Origin: Impatiens glandulifera
Taxonomy: Eukaryota; Streptophyta; Magnoliopsida; Ericales; Balsaminaceae
Length of the DNA: 64,000 bases
Direction: 5' to 3'
Assembly (NCBI RefSeq): GCF_907164915.1
Contig: NC_061869.1
Coordinates: 14,857,125 to 14,921,124 of the forward strand
In this document: positions 11,336 through 23,200 of the stretch, piece by piece
How positions within the stretch are numbered: the stretch's first letter is position 1
How the letters are laid out: each line of letters opens with the position of its first letter
Made by a program: the position numbers and the translations under genes
The notes under the pieces: model-generated
What the model saw: only the letters and a program-made list of their open reading frames with translations
Database searches by the model: none
Told to the model about the DNA's origin: nothing

Positions 11336-12289
11336 GATCGAGAAACGAAATGCCATTAATGACCTCTACTCTCAATTCAACTGAGGCTTGACGTGTCCAA
11401 TACTCAGGTTGCCTATCAAAGGACCCTAAGATTATTCCAAAGAGGATGAGAGCTTAAGGAAGAAGGGAGAACTTTAAAATAAAAATCAGCCATTGACAAC
11501 CATAGGAGAAAAGTTTTGGATTTTTTTAAAATTTTGAAAGAAATTGTAGAGGTTGATTCCAATTCAGCCAAAAGTTTCATTAAATTTCTAGAAGTGATTT
11601 GCACACATTTGTAACTTTTTTAAATTCCATGTAATACAAGTTATAAACAAAACTTGAAGATTACATGTACACTTGAGTATGTGTGGTCTTCTTTGCTGCA
11701 TTTGACTGATTGGAAATCATTCCTTACACCATATAGAAGTGTACATGTCTAACTGGAATCAATCCATTCAACTTAAATAAAAATCGCCCAATTTAAATTT
11801 CAAATTCCATAAAATTGTGTTGTTATTATTGAGTTCTAGTTCAAGATTAATGAAAACTCAATAATGTTCCTAATCGCTTTTAAATGCTATAGGGATAATT
11901 TCCGAGCGGTTTGATGAATGTTTGCTCAAAATCATAAAAATTCTCAAAACTCTCGAATTTTTATTTAGTGTTTAGTATAGAACTTGTCTAGGCTCCTTTG
12001 GTTTGATTGATATTAGTTCTAACAAGTATAAGGAAGTTTTTGGAAAGCCATGAAGTTGAATTGAATTTTGAAAATCAATCTTTTTGGCCAAAACTTATGT
12101 TTTCCTATCAACCTCCGAGAAAGGTCCCTAACCATTTATGACATATTAGAATGTGTAAATTTCGGAAAATACTCAATTTAAAATAGAATATGTCTAAAAT
12201 ATTTAGAAACATAATTTAATTTATAAAAGTGACAATTAATTAAAAAAATGAAAGTGATACATTACATTAAAAAAAATTCTTGAATGTCG
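11336..12289. other. Spacer, no gene seen
   Basis: Unique AT-rich sequence with no sustained ORF, no transposon termini and no duplication partner in the window. It may continue the unit interrupted in copy A. Confidence 0.4.
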
Positions 12290-12292
12290 ACT

Positions 12293-12865
12293 GAATTGTG
12301 TTAGTTCAAACCCCATCACTTGCTATGGCCACCCAAAAGCTTAATTGCAAGGCTCTTATCGTAGTAGCCGAACCGAAGGTTATTGAGAAATTTCCGAAGG
12401 CAGGAGCCTCTAAAACAAATAGGGGAGGCATCAAAGGGAAAGTCGCTTTACAATTCCTAAAACTTAGGCACAGCCTTTTCCACAGTTACAGAAGCCTTTG
12501 CCGCAGATGACCATTCAAGCCGTATTTACTGAGAGTCAGACTAGTTAGATGAAGTGTGACTAGTGGGAACCCAATCCCTCGGCCCTTAAGCAAGTATCTT
12601 CCCTCTGGCTACTATAAATAGATCGATAAGTCAGCTACTTCCGCAGGGCATAAGTAATGAATTACTTGATTCTCTCGGAAGGGGGCTGGTGGCTAAGCTT
12701 GCCTCAACTCAACGGGAAACTCCCACAACAACCAGAAAGTCGAACGCCTCCGCGCGAATATCGCTGTAAGGGGAAACATCCAATATACTCTCAAGTTCCG
12801 GGTCGCTCAACATACTTTGGAACAGTACATCCCGTAAGCGACACAACCAAATTCAAAATTCAAGC
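12293..12865. other. Probable organellar (mitochondrial-like) DNA insert
   Basis: A sharply bounded ~570-bp block of clearly higher GC than its surroundings. It has the texture of plant mitochondrial intergenic DNA, with words such as CCCAATCCCTCGGCCCTTAA and GGAAGGGGGCTGGTGGCTAA and short ORFs without family resemblance. AT-rich nuclear sequence resumes at about 12860. No mitochondrial gene is identifiable, so the call rests on composition and impression only. A captured gene fragment is an alternative. Confidence 0.4.
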
Positions 12866-15240
12866 ATTTATTTTTAATAAATCGACATTTATGTCCGACC
12901 TTCAAATAATAATATCGATATAGATTTAGATTTTTGTTATGTCCATTATTCTTTCTTTTTCTTTTTTATATCTTCATAAGTTAATTGTTTTTAACTTTTC
13001 ATTTTTCTTATTTATGCTTATAAACTTGATGATTTGTATTTCTTTTGTTGATTTTATCTTGGAATTAGATATTGCTCAATCAATTTATTATAAAACTTTA
13101 TTTTGTGGATATAATTTTGTAGAGAATTAGATATTGCTTAATCAATTTATTTAAAAAGGTTATTTTTGTAAAATGTGATCTTCTGTGAATTAATATTAGG
13201 TTTGTGTATGTATAATTTGGGAAGCTTTAATTCAAGTGGATACTAACTATTTTTTCTTCTTCTTTTCTCAGTAATTAATCATAAATAATCTCAATGAGAA
13301 AATATTGAATTTTGTATTAAATATTATCTGATTTAAGAAGATAAGTAGTTGATCATTTTACCATAAGTTTTAGGAAATAACAATGTTTTAGGAAATGAGA
13401 CATCAAGATTTGGAGAATTGCACCTCCAAAAGACATGACAACAAAGGAACTTTTCTTGTTCATGTACCATCAATTTACTTTATTGTGTTATTTTGTATAA
13501 TGTGACATTCTATGAATTAATATTAAATTTGTGTGATGTATCATTTTGAAGAAGCTCTCAAACGAGTGTGGAGTTTGTTTATTAATTTTTATTTAATTTG
13601 TATCTTATGTTATAGTTACACATATTCTTTGCCTTATTATGTTTTTAAGTCATGATCACAAATTTGATGATTTGAATTTCTTTTATTGTGATTTCTATTG
13701 TGATTTGTTTTTGCTTTCTATTAATTTAATTGAAATATGTATTATGAAAAATAGATTTTGCACTCAATGATTCATTTGGAAATAGCATTTTTGAGGGAAT
13801 TAGATATTAATTTTCTCAATGAATTTATTCTATATGGGTTATTTTGTGAAATATGATCTTATATCAATAAGTATTAGGTATGTGTGATGTATCATTTGAA
13901 GAAGCTCTAATGAAAGTGAAATTTAACTATTACTTTTATTTTTTATTTTTTGTTGTAAAGTATACTAATAGGTAATTCTGAATGAACTTTCACAAAATAT
14001 TGAGTTTTACATAAATTTGTATGTGATTTTATAAAAATTATATTTTTTATAGTGAATAGTTTAACTATTTATTTTAATTTGATTTTTATTTTAGTAAAGG
14101 TAATTTTTAAATTTTTTATTTTATTTTTAGTTAGTAAATGAAATAGCATAAAAGAAAGTAGAGAAGAAGAAAAGAAAACAAGAGGGGCATGGATACTTTG
14201 TATATTTTAATTTTGGGATTTAAGTTATATATATATATATATATATTAAATGTTTTAATTATTATACAAACATAGACATAAATATATTTATTCGCGTAAC
14301 AATACTTTTATTTAAAAATAAATAGAACTTCGAAAATGAATTAACGGACGTTTATGTATCCGTTAGAGCGAAACCCTAATTTGCGAACCCTAAACGAGGA
14401 GGACACACGGTTTTGATGAGCCCAATTAGGCCCAACCCTAGCTTCTTCGGTTTTTCAATTCGATTTATTTTTTTAATTAACTTTAAATTTAATCTCTACC
14501 ATCCATTTCTCAATTTATAATAATTTTTATTTTTAAAAATTGCAATAAATAAAAGAACATAATATTTTAATATTTTTTTTTTTGTCAAAAAGGTTCAAAT
14601 AATTCAAACAAAAACCATGAATACTTGATCCTTTTTCCTTTTTCTTAAATGAAGCCTATTGAATAGTTCTTTGCTTTTTCATCCTTGTTTTAATATAGAT
14701 TCCATCAAGAGTCTAAAAAGTAAAGGTTACTTATTACTCTTTTCAACAATTTTGTGATACTTATCACCCTCAAAGTAAGAATAATAGGAGAAGATCATAC
14801 TCTATTCCTTATCAACTTTAAATATAAAATAATATTTTAATAATTTAATAATTTAAATAATCCTATATTTCATTTTTCAAAGAATAAGGTCAACCCATTT
14901 TTTATTTTTAAGTTAAAACTAGTATGTCATTCACAACCATAACCTATCCTTACCTACCCTTCAACTTAAGGCATTTTAATTTTAAATGCGAATCGAATAT
15001 GTCTTAAAAATTATTTTTATCTTTTCAACTACCTTAATATTAGATTAAGGTTAACCCATGTCTCAACTAACTAATATAAAATTTTGAGACAATAATTTCT
15101 ATAGAAAGAACCCAGATAAACTTATAATACTTAATAGTTTTATGGGCTAATGATTAACTAATAAATCCAAATTGGTAAAGTTAAGGCAATTGCATAAAAA
15201 AAACTTACCAAACAAGGCGGCATGTTTTTTTTTTTTTTAA
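12866..15240. other. AT-rich spacer with diverged repeat units
   Basis: Contains degenerate members of the 0.4-kb family described at 16410: GAATTAGATATT...CAATTTATT...TTATTTTGTG occurs near 13060, 13130 and 13795. There is a (TA)11 tract at about 14226 and a purine-rich run near 14150. No coding potential is seen. A small promoter-like cluster is listed separately at 14371. Confidence 0.5.
14371..14450. promoter_or_regulatory. Telo-box / site II-like motif cluster
   Basis: AAACCCTAA (14371) and AACCCTAAA (about 14386) are telo-box motifs. GCCCAATTAGGCCCAA about 40 bp later contains two site II-like GGGCC/GCCCA words. In plants this combination marks promoters of translation and cell-cycle genes. 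No gene starts within a few hundred bases on either strand, so it may be an orphaned promoter or a distal element about 0.9 kb upstream of the SMR11-like gene. Confidence 0.35.
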
Positions 15241-15270
15241 TCTTTCTGATTTGTCGGTACCCTCCACGCG

Positions 15271-15643
15271 GTATATAGCGGGGGGGAATGAATGAAATCT
15301 GCTATAAATCCGTCCATTCTACCGTCTCTGTTTCAGCTCTGTTTCATTTCCCCAAATCCAAAAACGATATGTCGCCGCCGCAACAGTAACCTCACGCCGC
15401 CGACAGTATCTTCTCTCTATCTCATCTTTCAAGCAAACCTTATCATCATCGCAAGTAAGATTTCTCTCTTATTCCTCCTTAAATCTGGGAAATTTCTTAT
15501 CTTGTTCTTTATTAGATCGTTAAAGTTCTCGATTTGTTCGTATGTCATATGTATTTGTATCATGAACGGTTTAGATTCTCTATCTGTTTGCTTGTTTTCG
15601 AATGTATAGTTAGTTAGTTTGTTAATTCATTCTCTGTTCTTAG
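15271..15643 (+). promoter_or_regulatory. Promoter and 5' UTR intron of the SMR11-like gene
   Basis: Two TATA candidates precede the gene: GTATATAG (15271) and TATAAAT (15303), the latter followed by a pyrimidine-rich leader. A donor (GCAA/GTAAGA at 15455) and a pyrimidine-tract acceptor (TTCTCTGTTCTTAG ending 15643; alternative TTTGTTTAG ending 15655) suggest a ~190-bp leader intron. It ends about 40 bases before the start codon. Leader introns often raise expression in plants. Boundaries are inferred from splice consensus only. Confidence 0.5.
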
Positions 15644-15685
15644 GGTTTTGTTTAGGTAAAACATTGATTTGGGTTTGTTTTGGCG

Positions 15686-16279
15686 ATGGGAAGAGAATTA
15701 AACGTCTTGATTCAATCAATTGAAAAGGAAGATTCTTGTTCAAAACCCATATCTTTAGAAACCCCTGTTACTCCCGATTCGATTAGAGAAATGATGTTGT
15801 TATCATCATCTTCAGAGGTTGATAACAATGGTGGAACTGGAAGTCCTCGTACTCCGAAAGATACTCAATTTAACCCTTTTTCACCTGGTTCAGAGAATCT
15901 GTTAAATGCTCCTATGCGGAAAAAACACTGTGAAGATTCTCATGGTAAGATCTTCCGTAGGCTTGTTTATGGATTGGGGAAGAACCATAAACTTGATCTT
16001 GATGAAGCTGAACCTGAATCTGAAGATGAGAGAATGTGGGTTAGAGATTTGTATGGTGATCTCTTAGAAGTGATAGCTTATGGACAAGCTGAAGAAGTTC
16101 TAGCTGCTTTTCCTGATCAGTTTGATGATGGGTCTGATGCATCTCCTTCAACAGATTCTTCTTTACCTGTTTTTAATGGGATTGCTGAAACTTGCCCAGC
16201 TGCTCCAAGGAAGATGGATGATTCTCTGAAGAAATCGATTGTTATGGACAACAGTTTATGTAAGAAGCTTGAATTCTAA
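15686..16279 (+). CDS. SMR11-like: SIAMESE-related CDK inhibitor, SMR11-like
   Basis: A single-exon 197-residue protein starts at ATG 15686, the first ATG after the leader intron; an upstream in-frame TTG is not needed. Visible motifs are TP/SP sites at residues 25-32 (ETPVTPDS) and 53-58 (SPRTPK), FNPFSPG at 62-68, an acidic middle (105-115), CPAAPRK at 170-176 and the terminal LCKKLEF. CP.APRK near the C-terminus and the SPRTPK...NPF.PG arrangement are, as I know the family, features of SIAMESE-RELATED proteins close to SMR11. SMRs bind cyclin/CDK complexes in the nucleus and promote the switch from mitosis to endoreduplication. There is no signal peptide or membrane segment. The gene is intact and lies next to the left edge of the large repeat array; no paralogue remains at the array's second copy. 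A generic plant protein of unknown function is the alternative. Confidence 0.7.
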   Translation: MGRELNVLIQSIEKEDSCSKPISLETPVTPDSIREMMLLSSSSEVDNNGGTGSPRTPKDTQFNPFSPGSENLLNAPMRKKHCEDSHGKIFRRLVYGLGKNHKLDLDEAEPESEDERMWVRDLYGDLLEVIAYGQAEEVLAAFPDQFDDGSDASPSTDSSLPVFNGIAETCPAAPRKMDDSLKKSIVMDNSLCKKLEF

Positions 16280-16409
16280 ATTATGTGTGTTCATCTTTAT
16301 TCAAAGCTTTTTCTCTAGCAATGGAATGGAATGGAATGGATTGGAATTGATAGATGGATTCTCTTCACCTGTAAACATTAGTATGTTGTTTCTTTTTTTA
16401 CTTTTTTAA

Positions 16410-18663
16410 AGATTATTTTGTGAAATATGATCATTTGGAAAAGCTTTGGATTAAGTTGAGTTTCACTTTTAATTTCTATTACTGATGTAGAAGTAGACTA
16501 AGTAGTTAGTCTTTGAAGATTTTCAATGATAGAATATTGATTTTTGTATAAATCTTTATTTGATTTAAAGGTAAGAAACATCTTATACTTTTTATTGATT
16601 GAATGTTTGATGATTGATTGTTCTTTGATCTTTTTGTTTTTCTTAAATCAATGCTTCTTTCATTTTTCTTTTCGAAAATCAGGGGTCAATATTCTTTGTT
16701 CTTTGTCGTCTTATGATTATGTTATTTGTTTGATCTATTTATTTTTATTGTTTTTCTTACAAATAGTATATTTTTTTTTATTGTTTCTTACAATTTGTAT
16801 CTCTTTTGGTCATTGTTATACATGTCACGATTCGATTTGCATATCTTTTTCTTATATTTTCGTATGGTAAATTTGTTTTTTCAGTTGGTTTAATTGAAAT
16901 CTCTATTAAAAGAATAAAATATTTTGCTCAATTTGAGGTAGCATTTTTTTGAGTGAATTAGATATCCCGAAAAGCAACTTATTCATTTATTGAGTGAATG
17001 TTTGATGATTGAATTTTTTTTGTCGTCTTATCATTTACCATTATGTTCTTATAATGTTTTTTGATTATTTTTGTTTTTCTTAAATCAATGTTTCTTTAAT
17101 TTTTCTTTTCTTAAATCAGTGGTGAATATTCTTTGTTCTTTGTCGTATTACGATTATTTTTTTTTAATTTTTATATATATATTTTTTCTTATTATTTGTA
17201 TCTCTTTTTTTTATCAATTTTTTTTTTATAATTTCTTAAATTTGTATCTCTTTTTGGTTAATGTTACACAATTCACATATATTTTGCTTCTATTTTTGTC
17301 CTAGTAAGTTTGTTTTTTTGGCTCAGTTTAATTGAAATTTCCACTAAAAGAAAAGAATAAAATATTTTACTTTGAGTCCTACTTGGTGATAGCATTTTAT
17401 TTTAGTGAATTAGATATTCCAAGAAACAACTTACCCTTTTTTTTATTCATGAGTGAATGTTTGATGATTGGATTTTTTTTTGTCGGTTTACCATTATGTT
17501 CTTATCATGTTTTTCGATTCTTTTTGTTTTTCTTAAAATATTGCTTCTTTAATTTTTCTTTTTTAAGTCAAGGGTGAACATTCATTATTCTTTGTCGCAT
17601 AACTTTTACTTATATTTCTGTTATGTCACTGGTTTAATTTAATGGAAATTCCATTAATTGAAAAGATAAAAATATTTGGGTGATAGCATTTTTTTTTAGT
17701 GAATTAGATATCCAAGAAAAAACTTACAATTTTTATTGTTGACTAATAAATATAATGATATCTCCAAATAGGACTCAAAGGGAGCAAAATATTTTATTCT
17801 TTTTATAATGGAGATTTCAATTAAATCGAATGAATTAGATATCCCAAGAAGCAACTTACCATTTTTATTGAGTGAATGTTTGATGATTGCATTTTTTTTG
17901 TCGGCTTACCATTATGTTCTTATCAGGTTCTTCTACTGTTTTTGTTTTTCTTAAATCAATACTTTTTTGATTTTTTTTTTAAGGTAGGGTGAACATTCTT
18001 AGTTCTCTATCTAATACTTTTTACTTGTATTTCTATCTTCATAAATTTGTTTTTTCACCGGTTTAATTACCATTTTGATTGAGTGAACGTTAGATGATTG
18101 ATTTTTTTTGTTTACTTAAATAAAATGTGATATCCAAAACTAAAGGGAGTAAAATATTTTTTTTATAATGGAGATTTCAATTAAACCGAGTGAATTATAT
18201 ATCTCAATAAGAAACTTACCCTTTTTATTAAGTGAATGTTTGATGATTGTATTTTTTGTCGGCTTACCATTATGTTTTTATCATGTTCTTTGATTCTTTT
18301 TATTTTTCTTAAATTAATGCTTCATTGATTTTTCTTTTTTTTTAAGTCAGGGTGAACATTTTTTGTCGCAAATCTCTTAATTGTATTTCTGTCCTGATAA
18401 AAAAAAATACTTCACTATTTTAATTGAAATTTCCATATGAAAATGTTTGCTCCCTTTGATCCTATTTGAATATAGCATTTTTTTTTGAGTGAAATAGATA
18501 TCCCAAGAAGCAACTCACTATTTATATTGAGTGAACCATGATGATTTTTGTTATACTAAAATAAAATGCTATCTCCTAATAGGATTAGAGAGCAAAAATT
18601 TTTATTCATTTCTTTTAATGGAGATTTCAAATTAAACCGAGTGAATTAGATATCTCAATAAGC
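16410..18663. repeat. Array of ~0.4-kb AT-rich units, first duplicate, left part
   Basis: The same succession of words recurs every ~400-460 bp: GTGAATGTTTGATGATTG (near 16590, 16995, 17452, 17871 and 18231), GTTCTTATCATGTTCTT, TTCTTAAATCAATGCTTCTT, GGGTGAACATTC, GTTTAATTGAAATTTCC, TTGGAGATAGCATTTTT and GAATTAGATATCCCAAGAAG. Units are diverged and variable in length, more like a decayed tandem array than a modern satellite. Phe/Leu-rich ORFs here are composition artefacts. The segment from 16502 is duplicated at 40442. Confidence 0.75.
18444..18600. mobile_element. Stowaway-like MITE in the array
   Basis: Inverted repeats of ~35 bp: GCTCCCTTTGATCCTATTTG...TAGCATTTT on the left and AAAATGCTATCTCCTAATAG...AGAGAGCAAA on the right, with ~80 bp between them. 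The CTCCCT-type end recalls Stowaway MITEs. Equivalent folded units lie at 41650-41815, 42119-42290, 43012-43205 and 44982-45155, so the MITE has been multiplied with the array. Confidence 0.5.
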
Positions 18664-18670
18664 AACTTAC

Positions 18671-20250
18671 AAGCCTCAAACAAAAAAATAAATAAAAAAT
18701 GGACCATAAACCAGAAACATGCTCCCCATCACTGAATCAAACTCAGCAACCATTTCTATCCTTTGCAAAAATAGTCCATTGTTCTCGACATAAAGTTTCT
18801 CATCATTTCCTCGGAAGGACAAAATATTTTTAGCAAGTGTTTCCACAATGAAGATTATTCTTGTTAACACTTGCCTTCAATGTTGTCTTTCTTTGTTGAT
18901 TTGAAATTGCATAATGTCATCAATTGTTTGATTTTTTTTTCAGGCTCTTTTCTAATTCAACCCAAACAAGCATGCAATTCATATGATCCTACTAACTTTA
19001 TGATGTTTAAGACTCCTATGTATATTATGTTAGTCTTGATATCTGTCATAACCAAATTCCCCATTCTACTCATCATTTGTTCAGTCTTGAACAACTTACA
19101 ACAAAAACAAAGTATTCTATATAATGACATAGAATATACAAACCATAGTCTATCAAATGTTTGTCCATTTGCTATTATTCGTGTATAATGCGATGAATCA
19201 AAATGCCCATTGTTACTATTCTTTGGAAACAAAAAACCATCCACTCTTTTTGAACCCATATGTACCAAGTAATCTCTCAGTTTTTGACTAATGTTATTTC
19301 AATGTCTAGGACCTTCCAAATTCTCAATTGAATTAAAATTTTCATGTTGGGAGTCATTCTCCAAATTCTCATTCGATTCACCCAAATTGACAGCCTCATC
19401 TAATTCTTCATTTTTATAGTGACTTTGTTCTTCAATCACCAAACTATCTCATAATTCATCTTTTTCTGTTATGTTATTTCTACTAAAATATTTTAATATC
19501 ACCGACTTGACTTTGAATTAATGCCTCCTTCCTTTGTTTAAATTTTCTCTTTTGAGCTCCAGACAAATATTTATGAGGCATTTTACAAAAGATTAATTCC
19601 AATAGGTACAACCAATTTTTTGTAATTGACAGATTCTGAAATTGTCACAATTTACAACTTCATCAAATAAAGATTGAATCCATCTATCTCTTTTCAAACA
19701 AAGTTAATTTAATCAACACAACCTAACCCAACAACACATTCATTCATACTATGGAACAATAGAAGTATAGAACTAGGACTTCATCGTTTCAATATATTAG
19801 AACATCTGTTATAATTAATTGATATGATTTTGAGTTCTCGCCTACAAATTTCAAAATTTCATTGATAATATACCAAAGAAAATATATGTTAATGTAAGTA
19901 AAGCACTAAAGCTCCACCTATTTCAGACATTTCATCAAAATCACATAAGTCTATAAGAGAAAATACTTTTTTATTCAGCCTGTAAGACCAACAAATTGAA
20001 AGATTAGACAAGATTTGAAACAAATGATCAGATTGAGAAGGATTGAAATTGTTTGATACATTTGAGGCCATGAGATGGTCAGATGGGAATTGGGGACGAC
20101 AACCGACAGTTTACGTAGGTAGAAATCGTGACGAGTCTTTTGCATCGTATTAAATATAATATATATAGATTAATATTAAAAAATTTGGGCCCCTTGATAG
20201 GCAGGGCCTGAGGCATTGTTCTCTCTCGCCTCCAAATAGGTTCGACCCTG
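18671..20250 (-). mobile_element. hAT transposon, decayed, TTF/DUF4371-type transposase
   Basis: A 1.58-kb insertion in the array between two copies of AACTTAC (18664-18670 and 20251-20257). The right end reads inward as CAGGGTCGAACCTATTTGG, with GGGGCCC further in, typical of this plant hAT group; the left end lacks the matching terminus and seems truncated. Minus-strand transposase pieces are MPHKYLSGAQKRKFKQRKEA (from 19581), then KRVDGFLFPKNSNNGHF...YTRIIANG...DRLWFVYS...FCFCCKLF (19268-18957, the TTF-type zinc-finger region), then LAKNILSFRGNDEKLY...FLQRIEMVAEFD (18870-18676, start of DUF4371). Stops, frameshifts and loss of the catalytic C-terminus make it non-autonomous. Confidence 0.8.
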
Positions 20251-20946
20251 AACTTACCTTCTTATTGAGTAAATGTTTGATGATTGGATTTTTTATCGAC
20301 TTACCAATATATTCTTATCATATTCTTCGATTCTTTTTTCCCCTTAAATCAATGCTTCTTTGAATTATTTTTTTTTATGTCAAGGCGAGTCTTCTTTATT
20401 TTTTTGTTGCATATATTTTACTTGTATTTATGTCCTAATAAATTTGTTTTTTACTAGTTTAATTGAAATTTCTATTAAAAGAAAATGTGAAATATTTGCT
20501 CCCTTTGATTCAATTTGCAGATAACATTTTTTAGTGATTTATATATCACAATAAATAACTTATTATTTTCATTGATGGGACGTTTGATGATTGGTTTTTT
20601 TTGTCCGTTCATCGTTATGTTTTTTTTATCATGTACTTTAATTCTTTTTTCTTCTTCTTAAATCAATTATTCTTTGATTTTTAATTTTTAAAATTAGGGG
20701 TGAACATTATTTGTTCTTTTCTTTCTTATGATTATTTTCTTCGTTTTTATCTAATATTTTTTGTTTTTCTTACAATGTTTATCACTTTTTTTTATCTGTT
20801 TTTTTAATTTTGTTCTTACTATTTGTATCTCTCTTAGTCATTGTTACACATGTCACTATTTTGCATAATTTTTACTCATGATAAATTTGCTTTTTCACTA
20901 AGTTTAATTAATATATCTATTAAAAGAATAAAATGAAAATATGTTA
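20251..20946. repeat. 0.4-kb array, first duplicate, middle part
   Basis: Resumes the array unit words directly after the hAT element (GAGTAAATGTTTGATGATTG near 20265, then GTTCATCGTTATG and GTGAACATTATTTG). Corresponds to about 45220-45925 in the second duplicate. Confidence 0.7.
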
Positions 20947-22241
20947 TATCTGAGGAACACAAGGCAAAGGAGGCAAAAAAGTCAAATGGAAGGATGTTTG
21001 CACCCCCATAGAAGAAGGCAGACTAAGAATAAAAAGTTGTGTTGAATGAAACAAAGCTCTCACCCTTAGGAGATTATGAGAGTTAGAGTAGAAAGTGGAC
21101 TCCTTGTGGGTTAAATGGGTGTATACAAGATTTAGAAGAAGAGTATCTGGACACGAAATATCAATGAAAGAATGACATGGTCATTGAAGAAGATCCTAAA
21201 ACAAGAAAAAATGCCCTTCAAATGGTGCAAACCACAATTGGAAATGGAAGAGGGGTACTATTCTGGCATGATCCTTGGCTGAATAATATTCTCATTATAT
21301 TCAAAGATGAAATGCAAGGAAGCAAAGTTAGAAGAGAATACATCAAATACTCATTTAGAGAGGTCTATGAAGGTAAATGTGATTCACTTCTGAGGCGTAT
21401 TTCAGAAGGTGATAGAATGCTAAACCTAATGAGGCAGAAGAAACTCAATGAAAGAAATGATGAAATATGTTGGAAAACAGAAAGCAACGAGAAGTTCATT
21501 ATAGAAAGGCATGGGAAATGGTTAGAACAAGAGAACATGAGGTAGATTGACATAATATGGTATGGTCTCAAAAGATTATTCCTCGTCACCAATTTATTCT
21601 CTATCTGGTATACAGGAAAAAAGATTGACAACAAAAGATAGAATTTGAAAATACATAAACATTCTTGATATCAACGGTGTCCTATGTTCAGGAGTTGAGA
21701 AAAACATAAACCATTTATTTGGGGAATGCTCTTTTGTAATACAAATCTGGAGGAGGTATGCTGCAAACATGAACATCATCAACTTTTCAGGAACATGGGA
21801 AGAAAATCTAAGAGTGGATGAAGAATAAAGCAAAAGGAAGATCTTTCTATGTAAGTATGTTGAAATGCTACTTTGGAGTAGTAATCTAAAATATCTGGAA
21901 ATAAAGAAATTCAAGAACTCATAATGGAAGAAGTAGAAATGCTGAAGATATTTGGGGAGATATAACTTCAGATGGAAATGCACTCATTCAATCCTAGAGA
22001 AAAATCGAAATGAATGAAGAGAATAGAAAGCTCTGCCAGATATGAGATATTTCGTTTGAGAAAGTCACAAGTAGAATTAAAGTAAAAACGTTATAGGCGC
22101 TAATTGATTGTTGTTGTCTGTAATTCAATTATTGTTTTATTGTCAAATCTAGAAATTGTCTAGATCCGATCTTAAACTTTTGTATTTTTTCCTTCTTTTG
22201 GTTTTTTTTTAATGAGATGACACTAAACTGTTTTCAAAAAA
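20947..22241 (+). mobile_element. 5'-truncated L1-type LINE
   Basis: A 1.3-kb insertion flanked by perfect 11-bp target-site duplications AAAATATGTTA (20936-20946 and 22242-22252), ending in an oligo-A run. The second copy of the array (near 45920) lacks it, so it arrived after the segmental duplication. Coding relics follow the order of a plant L1 ORF2 C-terminus: WKDVCTPIEEGRLRIKS, LWVKWVYTR, then IGNGRGVLFWHDPWLNN (about 21239-21290), then zf-RVT-like sequence with FIIERHGKW, IIPRHQFILYLVYRK and HLF-type remnants. The endonuclease and the reverse-transcriptase catalytic core are missing by 5' truncation. The longest open piece is 21177-21545. Several stops and frameshifts make it dead. Confidence 0.9.
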
Positions 22242-22252
22242 AAAATATGTTA

Positions 22253-23153
22253 CTACCTTTGAGTCTTATTTGGAGATAGCATTTTTATTAATTAGATATT
22301 CCACCATCAATTTATTTTATAGGGTTATTTTGTGGAGTAATGTTGTATGATTTGTATTTTTGATTTTGTACAATCTTATTTGGTGTAAGTCAATTTCGGT
22401 ACGGTATCAATATTATATGTTAAGATCTACAAAAATAAATTAATTTAAACAAAAAAATCAATTTAATATGGATATTACATAAATGTTAGACAAAACTAAA
22501 AATTAAAAATATTTATCATAAATAAAATATATTTTTTAAGAATCCAACATATTTAGAGACTAATAAATGTTAAAAATTAAAATTAACACGATTAAATATA
22601 AGTATAGTCTTCAAGTTAATTAGACTAAAGTGATGACGAGAGAATGAAAGAATTGTCTTTAAACACATTTGTATCTACAATATTTTTTTAAATTGATATT
22701 ACACTAAATATATAATATTAATAATAATAATAAATATAGTTACTTTAGACTTAATTAATAAATAATTCTCACTCATTTTAGTTTCTTCAATTATTTTAAA
22801 TAATTCAAGTTTATTATCGATGTGATCTTTTCAAAAATGGAATAATATTATATTATAATTATATTTTAATTTTATTTTAAAAATTATATTTCTATAATTA
22901 AAATTATCGTCAAATCTATTTGGAAAAAGAAAATAGAATTATTAAGTTTAGAATGACCAACTAAATACAATAAAGATTGAGTATCAAGTATATTTGGAGA
23001 AAATACACAATTAAAAGTAGTTGATTTATTTGAATAGTCATTTGATCTTATTAAGATAATAGGTTTGTAATAAATGTGCAAATTTAATTTTTTATATGGA
23101 AATTAAAACATAAATATTTTTAATTTCGTTAGCCATTATATATTCTTTATAAG

Positions 23154-23200
<47 letters not shown>

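Noticed and set aside
11416..11604. Minus-strand 62-codon ORF
   Set aside because: No motif, no promoter, and unremarkable AT-rich composition.
16544..17577. Several Phe/Leu-rich ORFs that look like membrane proteins
   Set aside because: They recur in every T-rich array unit in shifting frames and carry no conserved starts; typical of poly-T composition.
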